64,000 bases of DNA from an uncultured Alistipes sp. (GTDB lineage: Bacteria; Bacteroidota; Bacteroidia; Bacteroidales; Rikenellaceae). Position numbers and translations under genes: made by a program. The notes below the pieces were generated by a model. The model had not been told where the DNA came from, did no database searches, and worked only from the letters and a program-made list of their open reading frames with translations. This document shows positions 32,755 through 41,485 of this stretch, one piece after another. Position 1 is the stretch's first letter. The number at the start of each line of letters is the position of its first letter. The stretch lies in assembly GCA_949283205.1 (NCBI GenBank), contig CASDSD010000039.1, positions 1 to 64,000 on the forward strand, read 5' to 3'.

Positions 32755-32787
32755 CAAAAATAGGGATAAATTTCATAAAAATGCAAA
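32755..32787 (-). promoter_or_regulatory. Bacteroidetes primary-sigma promoter of the tryptophanase-family gene
   Basis: On the minus strand TTTG (32787-32784), 21 bp, then TATTTTTG (32762-32755), 41 bp upstream of the start codon. Confidence 0.78.
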
Positions 32788-32938
32788 TATTACTCGCCTG
32801 TTTTCGTGTGTTTGGATTGTTTTTGACATATTTATGCGATACTCGGCTTCTTTATATCCATAAGCGGGATCTGTGGATATCATGTGCGGCGGGGGATTCC
32901 GTGCGGGAGAGATTGCGGTCGGGCGCACGACGGAACAT

Positions 32939-32972
32939 GAAAAAATCCGTATCGGAATACATCCGATACGGA
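32939..32972 (-). terminator. Terminator of the meaB unit
   Basis: Stem TCCGTATCGG (32946-32955) with CCGATACGGA (32963-32972). On the minus strand it is followed by a T5 run. Confidence 0.88.
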
Positions 32973-33006
32973 CTCTGCGCCCCACGGGAACTGTGGCGGT
33001 GACGGG

Positions 33007-34134
33007 TCAGTTGCCCTCCTTCTTGTCCTCGAAATAGATGTCGAGCAGCTCCTTTGCCGCGACGAACGAACTGAGCCTGGCATCGAGTACGCGTCTCTCC
33101 ACATCGGCGATGTGCGCCGCGACGGCAGGGTCGCGGTAGAAACTCTCCTTGAGGGCGTCGTTGATGCTCTCGTACATCCAGTATTTGTTCTGGCGGTTGC
33201 GGTTGGCCTGGAAGTATCCGTTTGCGTGCGTGTGGTCGAGGAACTCCTCCACACCCTTCCATACCTCCTCGAGCCCCGTCTGCGCCACGGCCGAGCAGGT
33301 GTATACCTTGGGCCGCCAGCCCGATTCGGGCATGGGAAAGAGGTGCAGCGCGCTCTGGAACTGCGTGCGGGCCAGCTCCGCCTTCTGGCGGTTCTCGCCG
33401 TCGGCCTTGGTTATGACCATCATGTCGGCCATCTCCATGATGCCTCGCTTGATGCCCTGCAGTTCGTCTCCCGCACCCGATATCTGCAGCAGCATGAACA
33501 TGTCTACCATTGAGTGGACGGCCGTCTCGGACTGTCCTACGCCCACCGTCTCGATGAAGATGACGTCGAAGCCTGCGGCCTCGCACAGCACGATCGTCTC
33601 GCGTGTCTTGCGGGCCACGCCGCCGAGCGATCCGGCCGAGGGCGAAGGGCGGATGAAGATGTCGGGGTTCGACGAAATGCTCTCCATGCGGGTCTTGTCG
33701 CCGAGGATCGAACCGCCGCTGCGCTCCGAACTGGGGTCTATGGCCAGCACCGCAAGCCTGTGGTGCAGCGATACGACCATGTTGCCCACGGCCTCGATGA
33801 AGGTCGACTTGCCGGCTCCCGGGACGCCCGTGATGCCGATGCGTACCGAACGGCCGGCATGGGGAAGGCACTTCTCGATTATCTGCTGCGCCTGGTCGTA
33901 GTGCTCGGGCTTGTTGCTCTCGATGAGGGTTATCGCCTGCGAGAGGATCGTGATGTCGCCGCGCAGGATGCCGTCGACATATTCGTCGGTGGTGAAGCTG
34001 CGGCGGCGTTTACGCACGAAATAGGGGTTTACGATAGGCTGGTCGGCAACGCCTTCGGTGACGTTGAGAGCCGTGTCGTGGTGCGTGTCGGCATACTCCT
34101 TCTCGTAGTGTTCTATCTTTGAAAATGATGTCAT
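33007..34134 (-). CDS. meaB: Methylmalonyl-CoA mutase-associated GTPase (ArgK/MeaB)
   Basis: This G3E-family GTPase gates cobalamin loading into, and protects, methylmalonyl-CoA mutase. The 375-aa protein has the P-loop GVPGAGKS (103-110). It continues with the family signature IDPSSERSGGSILGDKTRM, then FIRPSPSAGSLGGVARKTRE and IETVGVGQSE (switch region), and the guanine-specificity VITKADG. It is divergently oriented from the mce-mmd operon, consistent with one pathway. It lies 6 bp after a thioredoxin-like gene on the same strand. The mutase subunits are not in the window. Confidence 0.93.
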   Translation of the reverse strand: MTSFSKIEHYEKEYADTHHDTALNVTEGVADQPIVNPYFVRKRRRSFTTDEYVDGILRGDITILSQAITLIESNKPEHYDQAQQIIEKCLPHAGRSVRIGITGVPGAGKSTFIEAVGNMVVSLHHRLAVLAIDPSSERSGGSILGDKTRMESISSNPDIFIRPSPSAGSLGGVARKTRETIVLCEAAGFDVIFIETVGVGQSETAVHSMVDMFMLLQISGAGDELQGIKRGIMEMADMMVITKADGENRQKAELARTQFQSALHLFPMPESGWRPKVYTCSAVAQTGLEEVWKGVEEFLDHTHANGYFQANRNRQNKYWMYESINDALKESFYRDPAVAAHIADVERRVLDARLSSFVAAKELLDIYFEDKKEGN

Positions 34135-34140
34135 GGCGGT

Positions 34141-34680
34141 TTATTTCTTGTCGTTTCTCTCCTTGTCCTTTTTCTTGAGCCGGTACTTGTTCCTCTCGGC
34201 CTTGTAGTTCTCCTTGCCGAGGTTGATCATCTTTTCGATGGCCGCCTCGTCCATCATGGCGGCATTGCCGCACCATATGGCGCGGTGCTTGCGGTCACAG
34301 ATGACGCAGTAGGGGATATAGTTGACGCTGTAGTAGCGGAACGTACGGCAGTCATCGTCGAAGGCTACGCCCGTGTGGTCGTCGAGATGCTCGGTGAGGG
34401 CCACCCCTGCGGCGTCATAGCTCTCCTTGGTGATGATTATGGCGTTCATCCTGCCTCCGAAGTGCTCTATGATGCGCTTTACCGTTGGGATGGCGCGGCG
34501 GCATTGCGGGCTCTCGGAATGGTAGAAGACGATACACGTATAGTCGGCGGGGGCAGGGCGGAAGTCCATGAGCCATTGCCGTATGTGTATCTTCGGTACG
34601 GGCTCGCCTATGACGATGTTCTCGGCCTGCAGGGCGGAGCCGGCAAGCAGGGCGAGGAGCATGGTGAGGATCTTTTTCAT
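34141..34680 (-). CDS. Secreted thioredoxin-fold protein with a single active-site Cys
   Basis: The 179-aa protein has a signal peptide (MKKILTMLLALLAGSALQAE) and a thioredoxin/TlpA-like fold: CIVFYHSESPQCRRAIPTV, then NAIIITKE, then the YSVNYIPYCVICD strand with the cis-Pro. The usual CxxC is replaced by SxxC (SPQC), so it cannot form the standard disulfide and may be an isomerase-like or degenerate form. The C-terminal 25 residues are strongly Lys/Arg-rich. It precedes meaB by 6 bp in the same orientation, probably in one transcript, without an obvious functional link. Confidence 0.75.
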   Translation of the reverse strand: MKKILTMLLALLAGSALQAENIVIGEPVPKIHIRQWLMDFRPAPADYTCIVFYHSESPQCRRAIPTVKRIIEHFGGRMNAIIITKESYDAAGVALTEHLDDHTGVAFDDDCRTFRYYSVNYIPYCVICDRKHRAIWCGNAAMMDEAAIEKMINLGKENYKAERNKYRLKKKDKERNDKK

Positions 34681-34991
34681 CGCGCGTTACGTATCGTTTG
34701 TCGGAGCGAATTTAACAACTTTCGTACAAAGAAACAAACCTTCGACGACAATCCTCGGCGGGGGCGCTTCAGCGAAATCTCCGTGCGGGCGGCACGGGTG
34801 GTGAAGACCGCGCCGCGATGCGGGCGGAAAAAGCCCGCAAGGTGTTAAAAAGGTTTGCAAATAGGCTAAAAGCGATTAAAAATATTTCATTATTCGAGAT
34901 ATTACTTATATCTTTGTACTGTTTTGTGCGAAATGAAACGAATCAGGGAAAAACATAACGAAAAATTCAATAAACACTAAATTCTACAATT
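34681..34991. other. Divergent intergenic region upstream of mce
   Basis: No gene is supported. It contains a 7-bp stem, TGCGGGC (34819-34825) with GCCCGCA (34833-34839), and the mce promoter at 34885-34916. No clear leftward promoter for the thioredoxin-meaB unit was found. Confidence 0.6.
34885..34916 (+). promoter_or_regulatory. Promoter of the methylmalonyl-CoA decarboxylase operon
   Basis: TTTC (34885-34888), a 20-bp spacer, then a perfect TATCTTTG (34909-34916). The 5' untranslated region would be about 70 nt. Confidence 0.72.
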
Positions 34992-35405
34992 ATGAAAGTT
35001 TCACACATTGAGCATCTTGGCATCGCCGTGAAGAGCCTTGAGGAGGCTATTCCCTATTGGGAAAACGTATTGGGTCTGAAGTGCTATGCCATAGAGGAGG
35101 TGGCCGATCAGAAGGTGAAGACGGCATTCTTCAAGATCGGTCAGACGAAGATCGAGCTTCTGGAGCCTACGTCGGAGGAGTCGACTATCGCCAAGTATAT
35201 CGAGAAGCGCGGCGAGGGTATCCATCACATGGCTCTGGCCTGCGAGAACATCGAGGAGCAGCTGGCCGATGCCGAGGCAAAGGGTATCCGCCTCATCGAC
35301 AAGACCCCGCGCAAGGGCGCCGAGGGTTTGACCATAGCATTCCTGCACCCGAAGTCGACGCAGGGCATCCTGACCGAGTTGTGCGAGGACAAGAACAAGA
35401 AATAA
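34992..35405 (+). CDS. mce: Methylmalonyl-CoA epimerase
   Basis: This enzyme interconverts (R)- and (S)-methylmalonyl-CoA so that the mutase product can be decarboxylated. The 137-aa protein is a vicinal-oxygen-chelate fold with two repeats. Metal-ligand regions are [15 protein letters not shown] near the N-terminus, KIELLEP, and the second-repeat [15 protein letters not shown], with LTELCED at the end. Length is standard. It is the first gene of the operon mce-mmdA-mmdD-mmdC-mmdB, 27 bp ahead of mmdA. Confidence 0.93.
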   Translation: MKVSHIEHLGIAVKSLEEAIPYWENVLGLKCYAIEEVADQKVKTAFFKIGQTKIELLEPTSEESTIAKYIEKRGEGIHHMALACENIEEQLADAEAKGIRLIDKTPRKGAEGLTIAFLHPKSTQGILTELCEDKNKK

Positions 35406-35432
35406 TCAAACAAAATAAGCATAACAAGTTCT

Positions 35433-36998
35433 ATGAGCGAAATTCAAAAACAACAGGTAGCGAATCTGATCGAGAATCGTGAAATCGCCCGCATGGGCGG
35501 CGGTGAGAAAGCTATCGAGAAACAACATGCAAAAGGAAAGTATACGGCCCGCGAGCGTATACACATGCTTTTGGACGAGGGTAGCTTCGAGGAGTTCGAC
35601 ATGTTCGTGACGCACCGCTGCTATGATTTCGGTATGGAGAAGAAACATACCTTCAGCGACGGCGTGGTGACGGGCTACGGAACCATCGATGGCCGTCTGG
35701 TATACGTCTATGCACAGGATTTCACGGTAACGGCCGGTTCGCTGTCGATCTCCATGTCGGATAAGATCTGCAAGGTGATGGATATGGCCATGCGCAACGG
35801 CGCCCCCTGCATCGGGCTCAACGACTCGGGCGGCGCACGTATCCAGGAGGGCGTGAACGCTCTGGCCGGCTATGCCAACATCTTCATGCGTAACGTTATG
35901 GCCTCGGGTATGATTCCCCAGATCTCGGCCATCTTCGGCCCCTGCGCCGGCGGTGCCGTCTATTCGCCCGCACTGACCGACTTCATCATCATGCGCCGCG
36001 AGACCTCGTACATGTTCCTTACGGGCCCCAAGGTCGTGAAGACCGTTACGGGCGAGGACGTTACGCAGGAGCAGCTCGGAGGCGCCACGATGCACACCAC
36101 CAAGAGCGGCGTGGCACAGTTCGCCGTCGACACCGAGGAGGAGGGCATATCGCTTATCCGCAACCTGTTGTCGTACATGCCCCAGAACAATCTGGAGGCC
36201 GCTCCCGTCATTCCCTGCACCGATGATATCGCCCGCAAGGAGGATGCGCTCAACGAGATAATCCCCGATCACCCGAACAAGCCCTACGACATGTACGACG
36301 TTATCCGCGGCATCGTGGACAACGGCGAGTATCTCGAGAGCGCCGCTTCGTTCGCCAAGAACATCATCACCTGCTTCGCCCGCTTCAACGGTCAGAGCGT
36401 GGGTATCATCGCCAACCAGCCCAACTTCATGGCCGGTGTGCTTGACATCAACGCCAGCCGCAAGGCCGCGCGTTTCGTACGTTTCTGCGACGCGTTCAAC
36501 ATCCCCATCGTGACGCTGGTGGACGTTCCGGGCTTCCTGCCGGGTACGGGTCAGGAGTACGGCGGCGTGATCACCCACGGAGCCAAGCTCCTCTTCGCAT
36601 ATTGCGAGGCTACGGTGCCCAAGGTTACCGTGACGCTGCGCAAGGCATACGGCGGCGCCTACATCGTGATGTCGTCGAAGCATATCCGCGGCGATATCAA
36701 CTACGCATGGCCTACGGCCGAGATAGCCGTGATGGGTGCCAGCGGTGCCGTTGAGGTGCTGCATGCCAAGGAGCTTGCCGCCATCACCGATCCGGAGGAG
36801 AAGGCCAAGTTCATCGAGAAACTGGAGCAGGAGTACAAGGACAAGTTCTCGAACCCCTACAATGCCGCCCGCTACGGTTACATCGACGACGTTATCGAGC
36901 CTCGCAATACGCGTTTCCGCGTGATCCGCGCTCTGGAGTCGCTGCGTAACAAGCGCACGCACAATCCCAACAAGAAACACTGCAACATCCCGTTGTAA
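35433..36998 (+). CDS. mmdA: Methylmalonyl-CoA decarboxylase / propionyl-CoA carboxylase carboxyltransferase subunit
   Basis: The 521-aa protein transfers the carboxyl group between methylmalonyl-CoA and biotin. It has the two crotonase-like halves of acyl-CoA carboxyltransferases: [16 protein letters not shown], then [20 protein letters not shown] and [18 protein letters not shown] for the N half. In the C half are [24 protein letters not shown] and a [13 protein letters not shown] segment. With a beta membrane subunit, a BCCP and a gamma subunit following, the complex most likely decarboxylates methylmalonyl-CoA and exports Na+. The same subunit is sometimes called pccB. Confidence 0.93.
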   Translation: MSEIQKQQVANLIENREIARMGGGEKAIEKQHAKGKYTARERIHMLLDEGSFEEFDMFVTHRCYDFGMEKKHTFSDGVVTGYGTIDGRLVYVYAQDFTVTAGSLSISMSDKICKVMDMAMRNGAPCIGLNDSGGARIQEGVNALAGYANIFMRNVMASGMIPQISAIFGPCAGGAVYSPALTDFIIMRRETSYMFLTGPKVVKTVTGEDVTQEQLGGATMHTTKSGVAQFAVDTEEEGISLIRNLLSYMPQNNLEAAPVIPCTDDIARKEDALNEIIPDHPNKPYDMYDVIRGIVDNGEYLESAASFAKNIITCFARFNGQSVGIIANQPNFMAGVLDINASRKAARFVRFCDAFNIPIVTLVDVPGFLPGTGQEYGGVITHGAKLLFAYCEATVPKVTVTLRKAYGGAYIVMSSKHIRGDINYAWPTAEIAVMGASGAVEVLHAKELAAITDPEEKAKFIEKLEQEYKDKFSNPYNAARYGYIDDVIEPRNTRFRVIRALESLRNKRTHNPNKKHCNIPL

Positions 36999-37014
36999 TT
37001 AAATTTCAGCGATT

Positions 37015-37326
37015 ATGACAATGTTAGCGATAAACTGGGGCAATGCTCTGATCATCACTTTGGTCGGCTTCTCGTTGGTGTTCATCGTGCTGATGCTGCT
37101 CATCGGCGTGATCGTCCTCTTCGGCAAGATCTTCGCCAAGAGGACATCGCAGCCGCAGGTGGCGGAGGCTCCCGCCGTCGAGTCGTTGGACGAGGAGATG
37201 GCCGCCGTGGCTTTCGCCCTGCACATGTATTACGACGTGCATGACGAGGAGAGCGACGTGCTTACGATCAAGCATGATGATTCGCCCTATTGGCCTCTCA
37301 GCCAGGAAAACAATGTATCATTTTAA
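37015..37326 (+). CDS. mmdD: Na+-transporting decarboxylase gamma/delta subunit (OadG-like)
   Basis: The 103-aa protein has a single N-terminal membrane helix (about residues 12-38, IITLVGFSLVFIVLMLLIGVI). A short linker and a soluble C-terminal region follow (MAAVAFALHMYYDVHDEES), as in OadG-like subunits that anchor the carboxyltransferase and biotin carrier to the membrane pump. It lies between mmdA and the biotin carrier gene, exactly where such a subunit is expected. Confidence 0.85.
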   Translation: MTMLAINWGNALIITLVGFSLVFIVLMLLIGVIVLFGKIFAKRTSQPQVAEAPAVESLDEEMAAVAFALHMYYDVHDEESDVLTIKHDDSPYWPLSQENNVSF

Positions 37327-37337
37327 TTGAAATCGAG

Positions 37338-37766
37338 ATGCAAAAACTTAAATTCAGCATAAACGGAACCAAGTACGAGGCTACGGTGGCGGAGAAGGAG
37401 CACAATGTGGCCGAAGTGGAACTCAACGGCAAGAAGTACGTTGTCGAGATGGAGCGTGCCGAGAGCGTGGCAGTGCCCCACCTGGCCGCTCCCAAGCACG
37501 CCGCTGCGTCGCATGCGGCAACTCCTGCGGCGGCTCCCAAGGCTGCGGCTGCGGCCAATGCGATCACCGCACCCCTGCCGGGCAGCATAATTTCTGTCAA
37601 CGTGAAGGCGGGCGATGCCGTCAAGGCCGGCGATACGCTCATCATCATCGAGGCGATGAAGATGGAGAACGAAGTGATGGCCCCGACCGACGGTACGGTG
37701 AAGGCCGTACACGTATCGGCAGGACAGGCCGTACAGCAGGGTGATGCTCTCATCGATTTGGCTTAA
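37338..37766 (+). CDS. mmdC: Biotin carboxyl carrier subunit of the decarboxylase
   Basis: The 142-aa protein has an N-terminal beta-rich segment (1-48), a flexible Ala/Pro-rich linker (49-75), and a biotinyl domain (76-142). The canonical EAMKMENEV carries the biotinylated Lys108. It shuttles carboxylate from MmdA to the membrane subunit. The ATG at 37338 follows mmdD by 11 bp. An upstream in-frame extension overlapping mmdD is rejected because the family begins at this Met. Confidence 0.93.
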   Translation: MQKLKFSINGTKYEATVAEKEHNVAEVELNGKKYVVEMERAESVAVPHLAAPKHAAASHAATPAAAPKAAAAANAITAPLPGSIISVNVKAGDAVKAGDTLIIIEAMKMENEVMAPTDGTVKAVHVSAGQAVQQGDALIDLA

Positions 37767-37773
37767 TCAGTAA

Positions 37774-39102
37774 ATGTTGCTACCGATGAAGAACATAAAG
37801 AAATACTTATTCATGTTGCTGGCTGTGGCGGCAGTCGGCCTTACCGTGCAGGCGTGGGGCAGCAGCTCGGCGCAGCAGGAGGGTGCGGCCGCAGCGGCTG
37901 CAACGACGGAACAGACGGTCGACGCGGACATACATGTCGGCGAGTCGCTGTTGAACTTCGTCCAGAGCATGGGTTTCACGGGCCTTATCCAGGACTGGCG
38001 TTTCATCGTCATGCTCGTCATAGCCTGCGTATTGCTCTATCTGGCCATAGTCAAGCAGTATGAGCCTTTGTTGCTGTTGCCCATAGCGTTCGGTATGATC
38101 CTCACGAACCTGCCCGGCGCGGGCATGTTCCACTCGGAACTCTTTGCCGGAGGCCACGTGCACTGGCAGGGCTTCGACTCTCTGGCCGGACTGGTCGATT
38201 ATCTCTATCTGGGTGTCAAGCTCGGCATATATCCCTGTCTGATCTTCGTGGGAGTGGGTGCCATGACCGATTTCGGCCCTCTGATCGCCAACCCCAAGAG
38301 CCTGCTGTTGGGCGCTGCCGCACAGCTGGGTATCTTCGCCACCTATCTGGGCGCTACGGCCATGGGCTTCACGCCTGCGGAGGCTGCCTCGACGGGTATC
38401 ATCGGCGGTGCCGACGGCCCGACGGCGATCTACCTCACCTCGAAGCTGGCTCCCCACCTGCTCGGCCCCATTGCCGTGGCTGCATATTCGTACATGGCTC
38501 TGGTTCCGGTGATCCAGCCGCCCATCATGAAACTCCTCACGACAAAGGAGGAGCGTAAGATCGTGATGAAGCAGCTGCGTCCCGTCTCGAAGACCGAGAA
38601 GATCCTCTTCCCGATCGTGCTTACGATCATCATCTCGCTGCTTCTGCCCTCGGCCGCTCCGTTGATCGGCTGCCTCATGCTGGGTAACCTGATGAAGGAG
38701 TGCGGCGTTGTGGAGCGTCTGAGCAAGACGGTGCAGAACGAGCTGATGAATATCGTGACCATATTCCTCGGTATCTCGGTAGGTGCCACGGCTACGGCCG
38801 ACGCCTTCCTGAACTGGCAGACGCTGGGCATCCTCGTGCTGGGCGTTGCGGCATTCTGCCTCGGTACCGCCGGCGGTGTGCTCCTGGCCAAGATAATCAA
38901 TATCTTCAGCAAGGAGAAGATCAACCCGCTGATCGGCTCGGCAGGCGTGTCGGCCGTGCCTATGGCCGCCCGCGTATCGCAGAAGGTGGGCCAGTCGGAG
39001 AACCCCGCCAACTTCCTTCTGATGCACGCCATGGGCCCGAATGTGGCCGGTGTGATCGGTTCGGCAGTGGCTGCCGGTATCCTGCTCTCGTTCCTCGGAT
39101 AG
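37774..39102 (+). CDS. mmdB: Na+-translocating decarboxylase beta subunit
   Basis: The membrane subunit couples decarboxylation of carboxybiotin to Na+ export. The 442-aa protein has about ten helices and the family hallmark [17 protein letters not shown] (207-223), containing the Asp equivalent to the Na+-binding Asp203 of Klebsiella OadB as I recall it. Later come [18 protein letters not shown] and [19 protein letters not shown]. Unusually, the N-terminus adds about 60 residues with a signal-peptide-like helix and an Ala/Gln-rich linker before the first core helix. The start may be the second ATG at 37786. A terminator follows. Confidence 0.93.
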   Translation: MLLPMKNIKKYLFMLLAVAAVGLTVQAWGSSSAQQEGAAAAAATTEQTVDADIHVGESLLNFVQSMGFTGLIQDWRFIVMLVIACVLLYLAIVKQYEPLLLLPIAFGMILTNLPGAGMFHSELFAGGHVHWQGFDSLAGLVDYLYLGVKLGIYPCLIFVGVGAMTDFGPLIANPKSLLLGAAAQLGIFATYLGATAMGFTPAEAASTGIIGGADGPTAIYLTSKLAPHLLGPIAVAAYSYMALVPVIQPPIMKLLTTKEERKIVMKQLRPVSKTEKILFPIVLTIIISLLLPSAAPLIGCLMLGNLMKECGVVERLSKTVQNELMNIVTIFLGISVGATATADAFLNWQTLGILVLGVAAFCLGTAGGVLLAKIINIFSKEKINPLIGSAGVSAVPMAARVSQKVGQSENPANFLLMHAMGPNVAGVIGSAVAAGILLSFLG

Positions 39103-39123
39103 TGCGAGCGCTGAAAACGTACG

Positions 39124-39160
39124 GATGCCCGACCTGGAAAGGCCGGGCATCTTCTTTTTT
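39124..39160 (+). terminator. Terminator of the mce-mmd operon
   Basis: GATGCCCGACCT (39124-39135) pairs with AGGCCGGGCATC (39140-39151) with one mismatch, followed by TTCTTTTTT. Confidence 0.88.
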
Positions 39161-39272
39161 ACGTATAGTGGGCCGCTTTATTTGTGTATGGAGCCGATTC
39201 CCTCTTTTCCCCTTCTCATCGCCTCCCTGGTTGTCGTATGGTGCCGCAGGGATTGCGGATCCGTTTCCCGGG

Positions 39273-40073
39273 TCAGGGCATGTCAATGTTTCGTACGGTG
39301 ATATCCCTCGACTCGATTATCGACCCTATGGCGTCGGCCACGTGGCGTGAGACCGCGGCCGAGTCCGCCGGGGAGAATTTGACGAAGGAGGCGATTGCCG
39401 CGACGGTCCCATCCTCGGTGGGGTTGTATGTCACCATGGCGCTGTAGGGGGCGTCGTAGGCAAAAAGATATATCGCCGTATGGTCGATCCCGTCGCACCG
39501 GAAAGCGTCGTCAACCTGCAATATCGACGAGGCGGCAAGGATCTGCGCCCCGTTTAGCCCGTTTATCATGGCCGGCACCGAGCGTACGGCCTTCACGCGT
39601 ATCTGGTTGCGGATGAAGTCTGTGGTGTCGGGGGCGAAGGCCGTCCCGTCAATGATCATTATCTTTTGTGGCGAGGTGTAGTCGGCAGAGGCGATGGCGG
39701 CTATCTCGTCAAGCATGGACTCTGCCCCGGTCATGTATGAAACATATTCTTCGCTGCGGGCGAGGCGGCTCATGCGGTCGATCAGTGCGAGCCCTCTCTC
39801 TGCGAGGAGCCTCTCCGTGGCGGCCGTGTCGCCCTCCTGGTCTCTGTCGTCGCCTTTGTCCTTCCCGTCGATATATATTGCCGTCGGGCCGTCAGCACCG
39901 CCTATGATACCCGCCGAGGCTGCGTTCTGGCTGTCGGTGACGGTTATCCCGGTCGCTCCGTCGGCCGAGCCTATGATCTGTTTCCCGTTTTTCGTGCCGC
40001 ATGCGGTGAGGGCGATTGCTCCCGTCACGATCGTCGCAGCGAGAGCGAATATGGTGGTTGGGCAGCGTTTCAT
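39273..40073 (-). CDS. Lipoprotein with a decarboxylase-beta-subunit [13 protein letters not shown] motif, function unknown
   Basis: The 266-aa protein has a lipoprotein signal with lipobox LTAC (Cys25). Immediately after it are two related segments: IIGSADGATGITV (33-45) and [14 protein letters not shown] (55-68). The second is identical over 13 residues to the Na+-binding motif of the neighbouring MmdB (208-220). A Lys/Asp/Glu-rich linker follows, then a soluble domain of about 180 residues with no recognised family (for example QKIMIIDGTAFAPDTTDFIR). A canonical promoter and an unusually good Shine-Dalgarno (AAGGAG, 4 nt from the ATG) precede it. It is convergent with mmdB. It could contact the pump or be a decoy of convergent sequence; nothing further is clear. 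Confidence 0.75.
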   Translation of the reverse strand: MKRCPTTIFALAATIVTGAIALTACGTKNGKQIIGSADGATGITVTDSQNAASAGIIGGADGPTAIYIDGKDKGDDRDQEGDTAATERLLAERGLALIDRMSRLARSEEYVSYMTGAESMLDEIAAIASADYTSPQKIMIIDGTAFAPDTTDFIRNQIRVKAVRSVPAMINGLNGAQILAASSILQVDDAFRCDGIDHTAIYLFAYDAPYSAMVTYNPTEDGTVAAIASFVKFSPADSAAVSRHVADAIGSIIESRDITVRNIDMP

Positions 40074-40078
40074 TGTAC

Positions 40079-40085
40079 TCCTTGT
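40079..40085 (-). promoter_or_regulatory. Strong Shine-Dalgarno site (unusual for this genome)
   Basis: On the minus strand CAAGGAG lies just upstream of the ATG at 40073. Most genes in this window have no such site. Confidence 0.55.
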
Positions 40086-40139
40086 GTTTTTTGTTTCTTT
40101 TTGTCTGATGGTCTTGCGGCCCGGATGCCGCCGTATGTC

Positions 40140-40171
40140 GAAAGGTACGAATAAAAGCTCACATATCCAAA
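40140..40171 (-). promoter_or_regulatory. Promoter of the GGADGPT-motif lipoprotein gene
   Basis: On the minus strand TTTG (40171-40168), a 20-bp spacer, then TACCTTTC (40147-40140), one mismatch from the -10 consensus. The start codon is 66 bp downstream. Confidence 0.65.
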
Positions 40172-40196
40172 GGGTTTTTATACGGGGTATGTGAAA

Positions 40197-40231
40197 CAGG
40201 CGGCACCTCCGTACCGGAGAGGTGCCGCCTG
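40197..40231 (-). terminator. Terminator of the malic enzyme gene
   Basis: A 13-bp perfect stem, CAGGCGGCACCTC (40197-40209) with GAGGTGCCGCCTG (40219-40231). On the minus strand it is followed by TTTCAC, a short T tract. Confidence 0.8.
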
Positions 40232-40255
40232 CAACATGCCCGATCGTATGGATGC

Positions 40256-41485
40256 CTATTCGGGTCTGGGGGCTGCTCCCGACTCTATGGCAGCCTTCGC
40301 CACGGCCGCGGGGATAACCTCGCGCAGGCGCGGGTCGAAGGGTGACGGGATGATGTAGTCGGGGCCGAAGGCCATCTCCTCACGCCCGAGCAGTTCGCGT
40401 ACCTGCTGCGGCACCTCTTCGCGTGCCAGCATGGCGAGGGCATTGGCTGCGGCGATCTTCATCTCCTCGTTTATGCGGCGTGCGCGCACGTCGAGAGCGC
40501 CGCGGAACATGTAGGGGAAGCAGAGCAGGTTGTTCACCTGGTTGGGGGTGTCGGAACGGCCCGAGGCATAAATGACATCGTTGCGAGCCGACATTGCTTC
40601 GTCGCGTGTGATCTCGGGATCGGGATTGGCCAGGGCGAGGATCACGGGGTGGGGAGCCATGGTGCGGATCATCTCGGCGGTGAGAACGCCGGGTTTCGAG
40701 ACGCCGAGGAAGACGTCGGCATCGACGAGGGCGTCGGCCATAGTGGCCAGGTGGCGGGACGTTGCGAACTCTTTCTTCTCCGGAGTGAGGTCCTGGCGCT
40801 CCGTAGAGACTATTCCGTGGCTGTCGTTCAGGACGATGTTTTCGCGTTTGAGTCCCAGGCGCAGGAACATGCGCACGGCGGCTATGGCTGCGGCGCCGGC
40901 ACCGCTCACCACCACGCGTAGCGACGACAGCTCCTTGCCGGTGCAGTATGCGGCATTTATCAGTGCCGCCGAGATTATTATGGCCGTACCGTGCTGGTCG
41001 TCGTGCATGACGGGTATGTCGAGAGCCTCGACGAGGCGGCGCTCCACTTCGAAGCACTGCGGGGCCTTTATATCCTCGAGATTGATGCCGCCGAATGTGG
41101 GGGCTATGCGGCGTACGCACTCGACGAAGTCGTCGGGATTCTTGGCGTCGACCTCGATGTCAAAGGCGTCGATGCCGGCCATGGCCTTGAAGAGAAGGCA
41201 TTTGCCCTCCATTACGGGCTTTGCGGCCAGCGGGCCTATGTTGCCCAGACCCAGAACGGCCGTACCGTTGCTGATCACGGCGACCAGATTGCCACGGCCC
41301 GTGTAGTTGTAGCTGAGTGCGGGGTCGGCAGCTATGGCGAGCGACGGAGCCGCCACGCCCGGAGAGTAGGCCAGCGAGAGGTCGTATTGTGTTGCGTGGG
41401 GTTTTGTGGGACATATTTCGATCTTCCCAGGGTGCCCTTTGGTGTGATATCGGAGGGCTTCGGCGTACAGTTGCTCTTTGGTCAT
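40256..41485 (-). CDS. Malic enzyme (oxaloacetate-decarboxylating), short form
   Basis: This enzyme oxidatively decarboxylates malate to pyruvate with NAD(P) reduction. The 409-aa protein has the N-terminal malic domain (KIEICPTKP, DLSLAYSPGVAAPS with the catalytic Tyr, GNIGPLAAKPVMEGKCLLFK with the catalytic Lys) and divalent-metal residues in GGINLEDIKAPQCFEVE and PVMHDDQHGTA. The Rossmann NAD domain has VVVSGAGAAAIAA and LALANPDPEI. The C-terminal phosphotransacetylase-like domain found in longer MaeB-type enzymes is absent. Nucleotide preference cannot be read with confidence. It is a single gene. Confidence 0.92.
   Translation of the reverse strand: MTKEQLYAEALRYHTKGHPGKIEICPTKPHATQYDLSLAYSPGVAAPSLAIAADPALSYNYTGRGNLVAVISNGTAVLGLGNIGPLAAKPVMEGKCLLFKAMAGIDAFDIEVDAKNPDDFVECVRRIAPTFGGINLEDIKAPQCFEVERRLVEALDIPVMHDDQHGTAIIISAALINAAYCTGKELSSLRVVVSGAGAAAIAAVRMFLRLGLKRENIVLNDSHGIVSTERQDLTPEKKEFATSRHLATMADALVDADVFLGVSKPGVLTAEMIRTMAPHPVILALANPDPEITRDEAMSARNDVIYASGRSDTPNQVNNLLCFPYMFRGALDVRARRINEEMKIAAANALAMLAREEVPQQVRELLGREEMAFGPDYIIPSPFDPRLREVIPAAVAKAAIESGAAPRPE

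Larger units (their letters stand above)
32714..33006. other. Intergenic region with the lyase promoter and the meaB terminator
   Basis: No gene is supported. It holds the leftward promoter at 32755-32787 and the terminator hairpin at 32939-32972. The part between, 32790-32935, shows nothing I recognise. Confidence 0.6.

Noticed and set aside
35406..36980. 524-codon minus-strand frame opposite mmdA
   Set aside because: It is antisense to a certain carboxyltransferase gene, and Asp/His/Val-rich as expected for a shadow frame.
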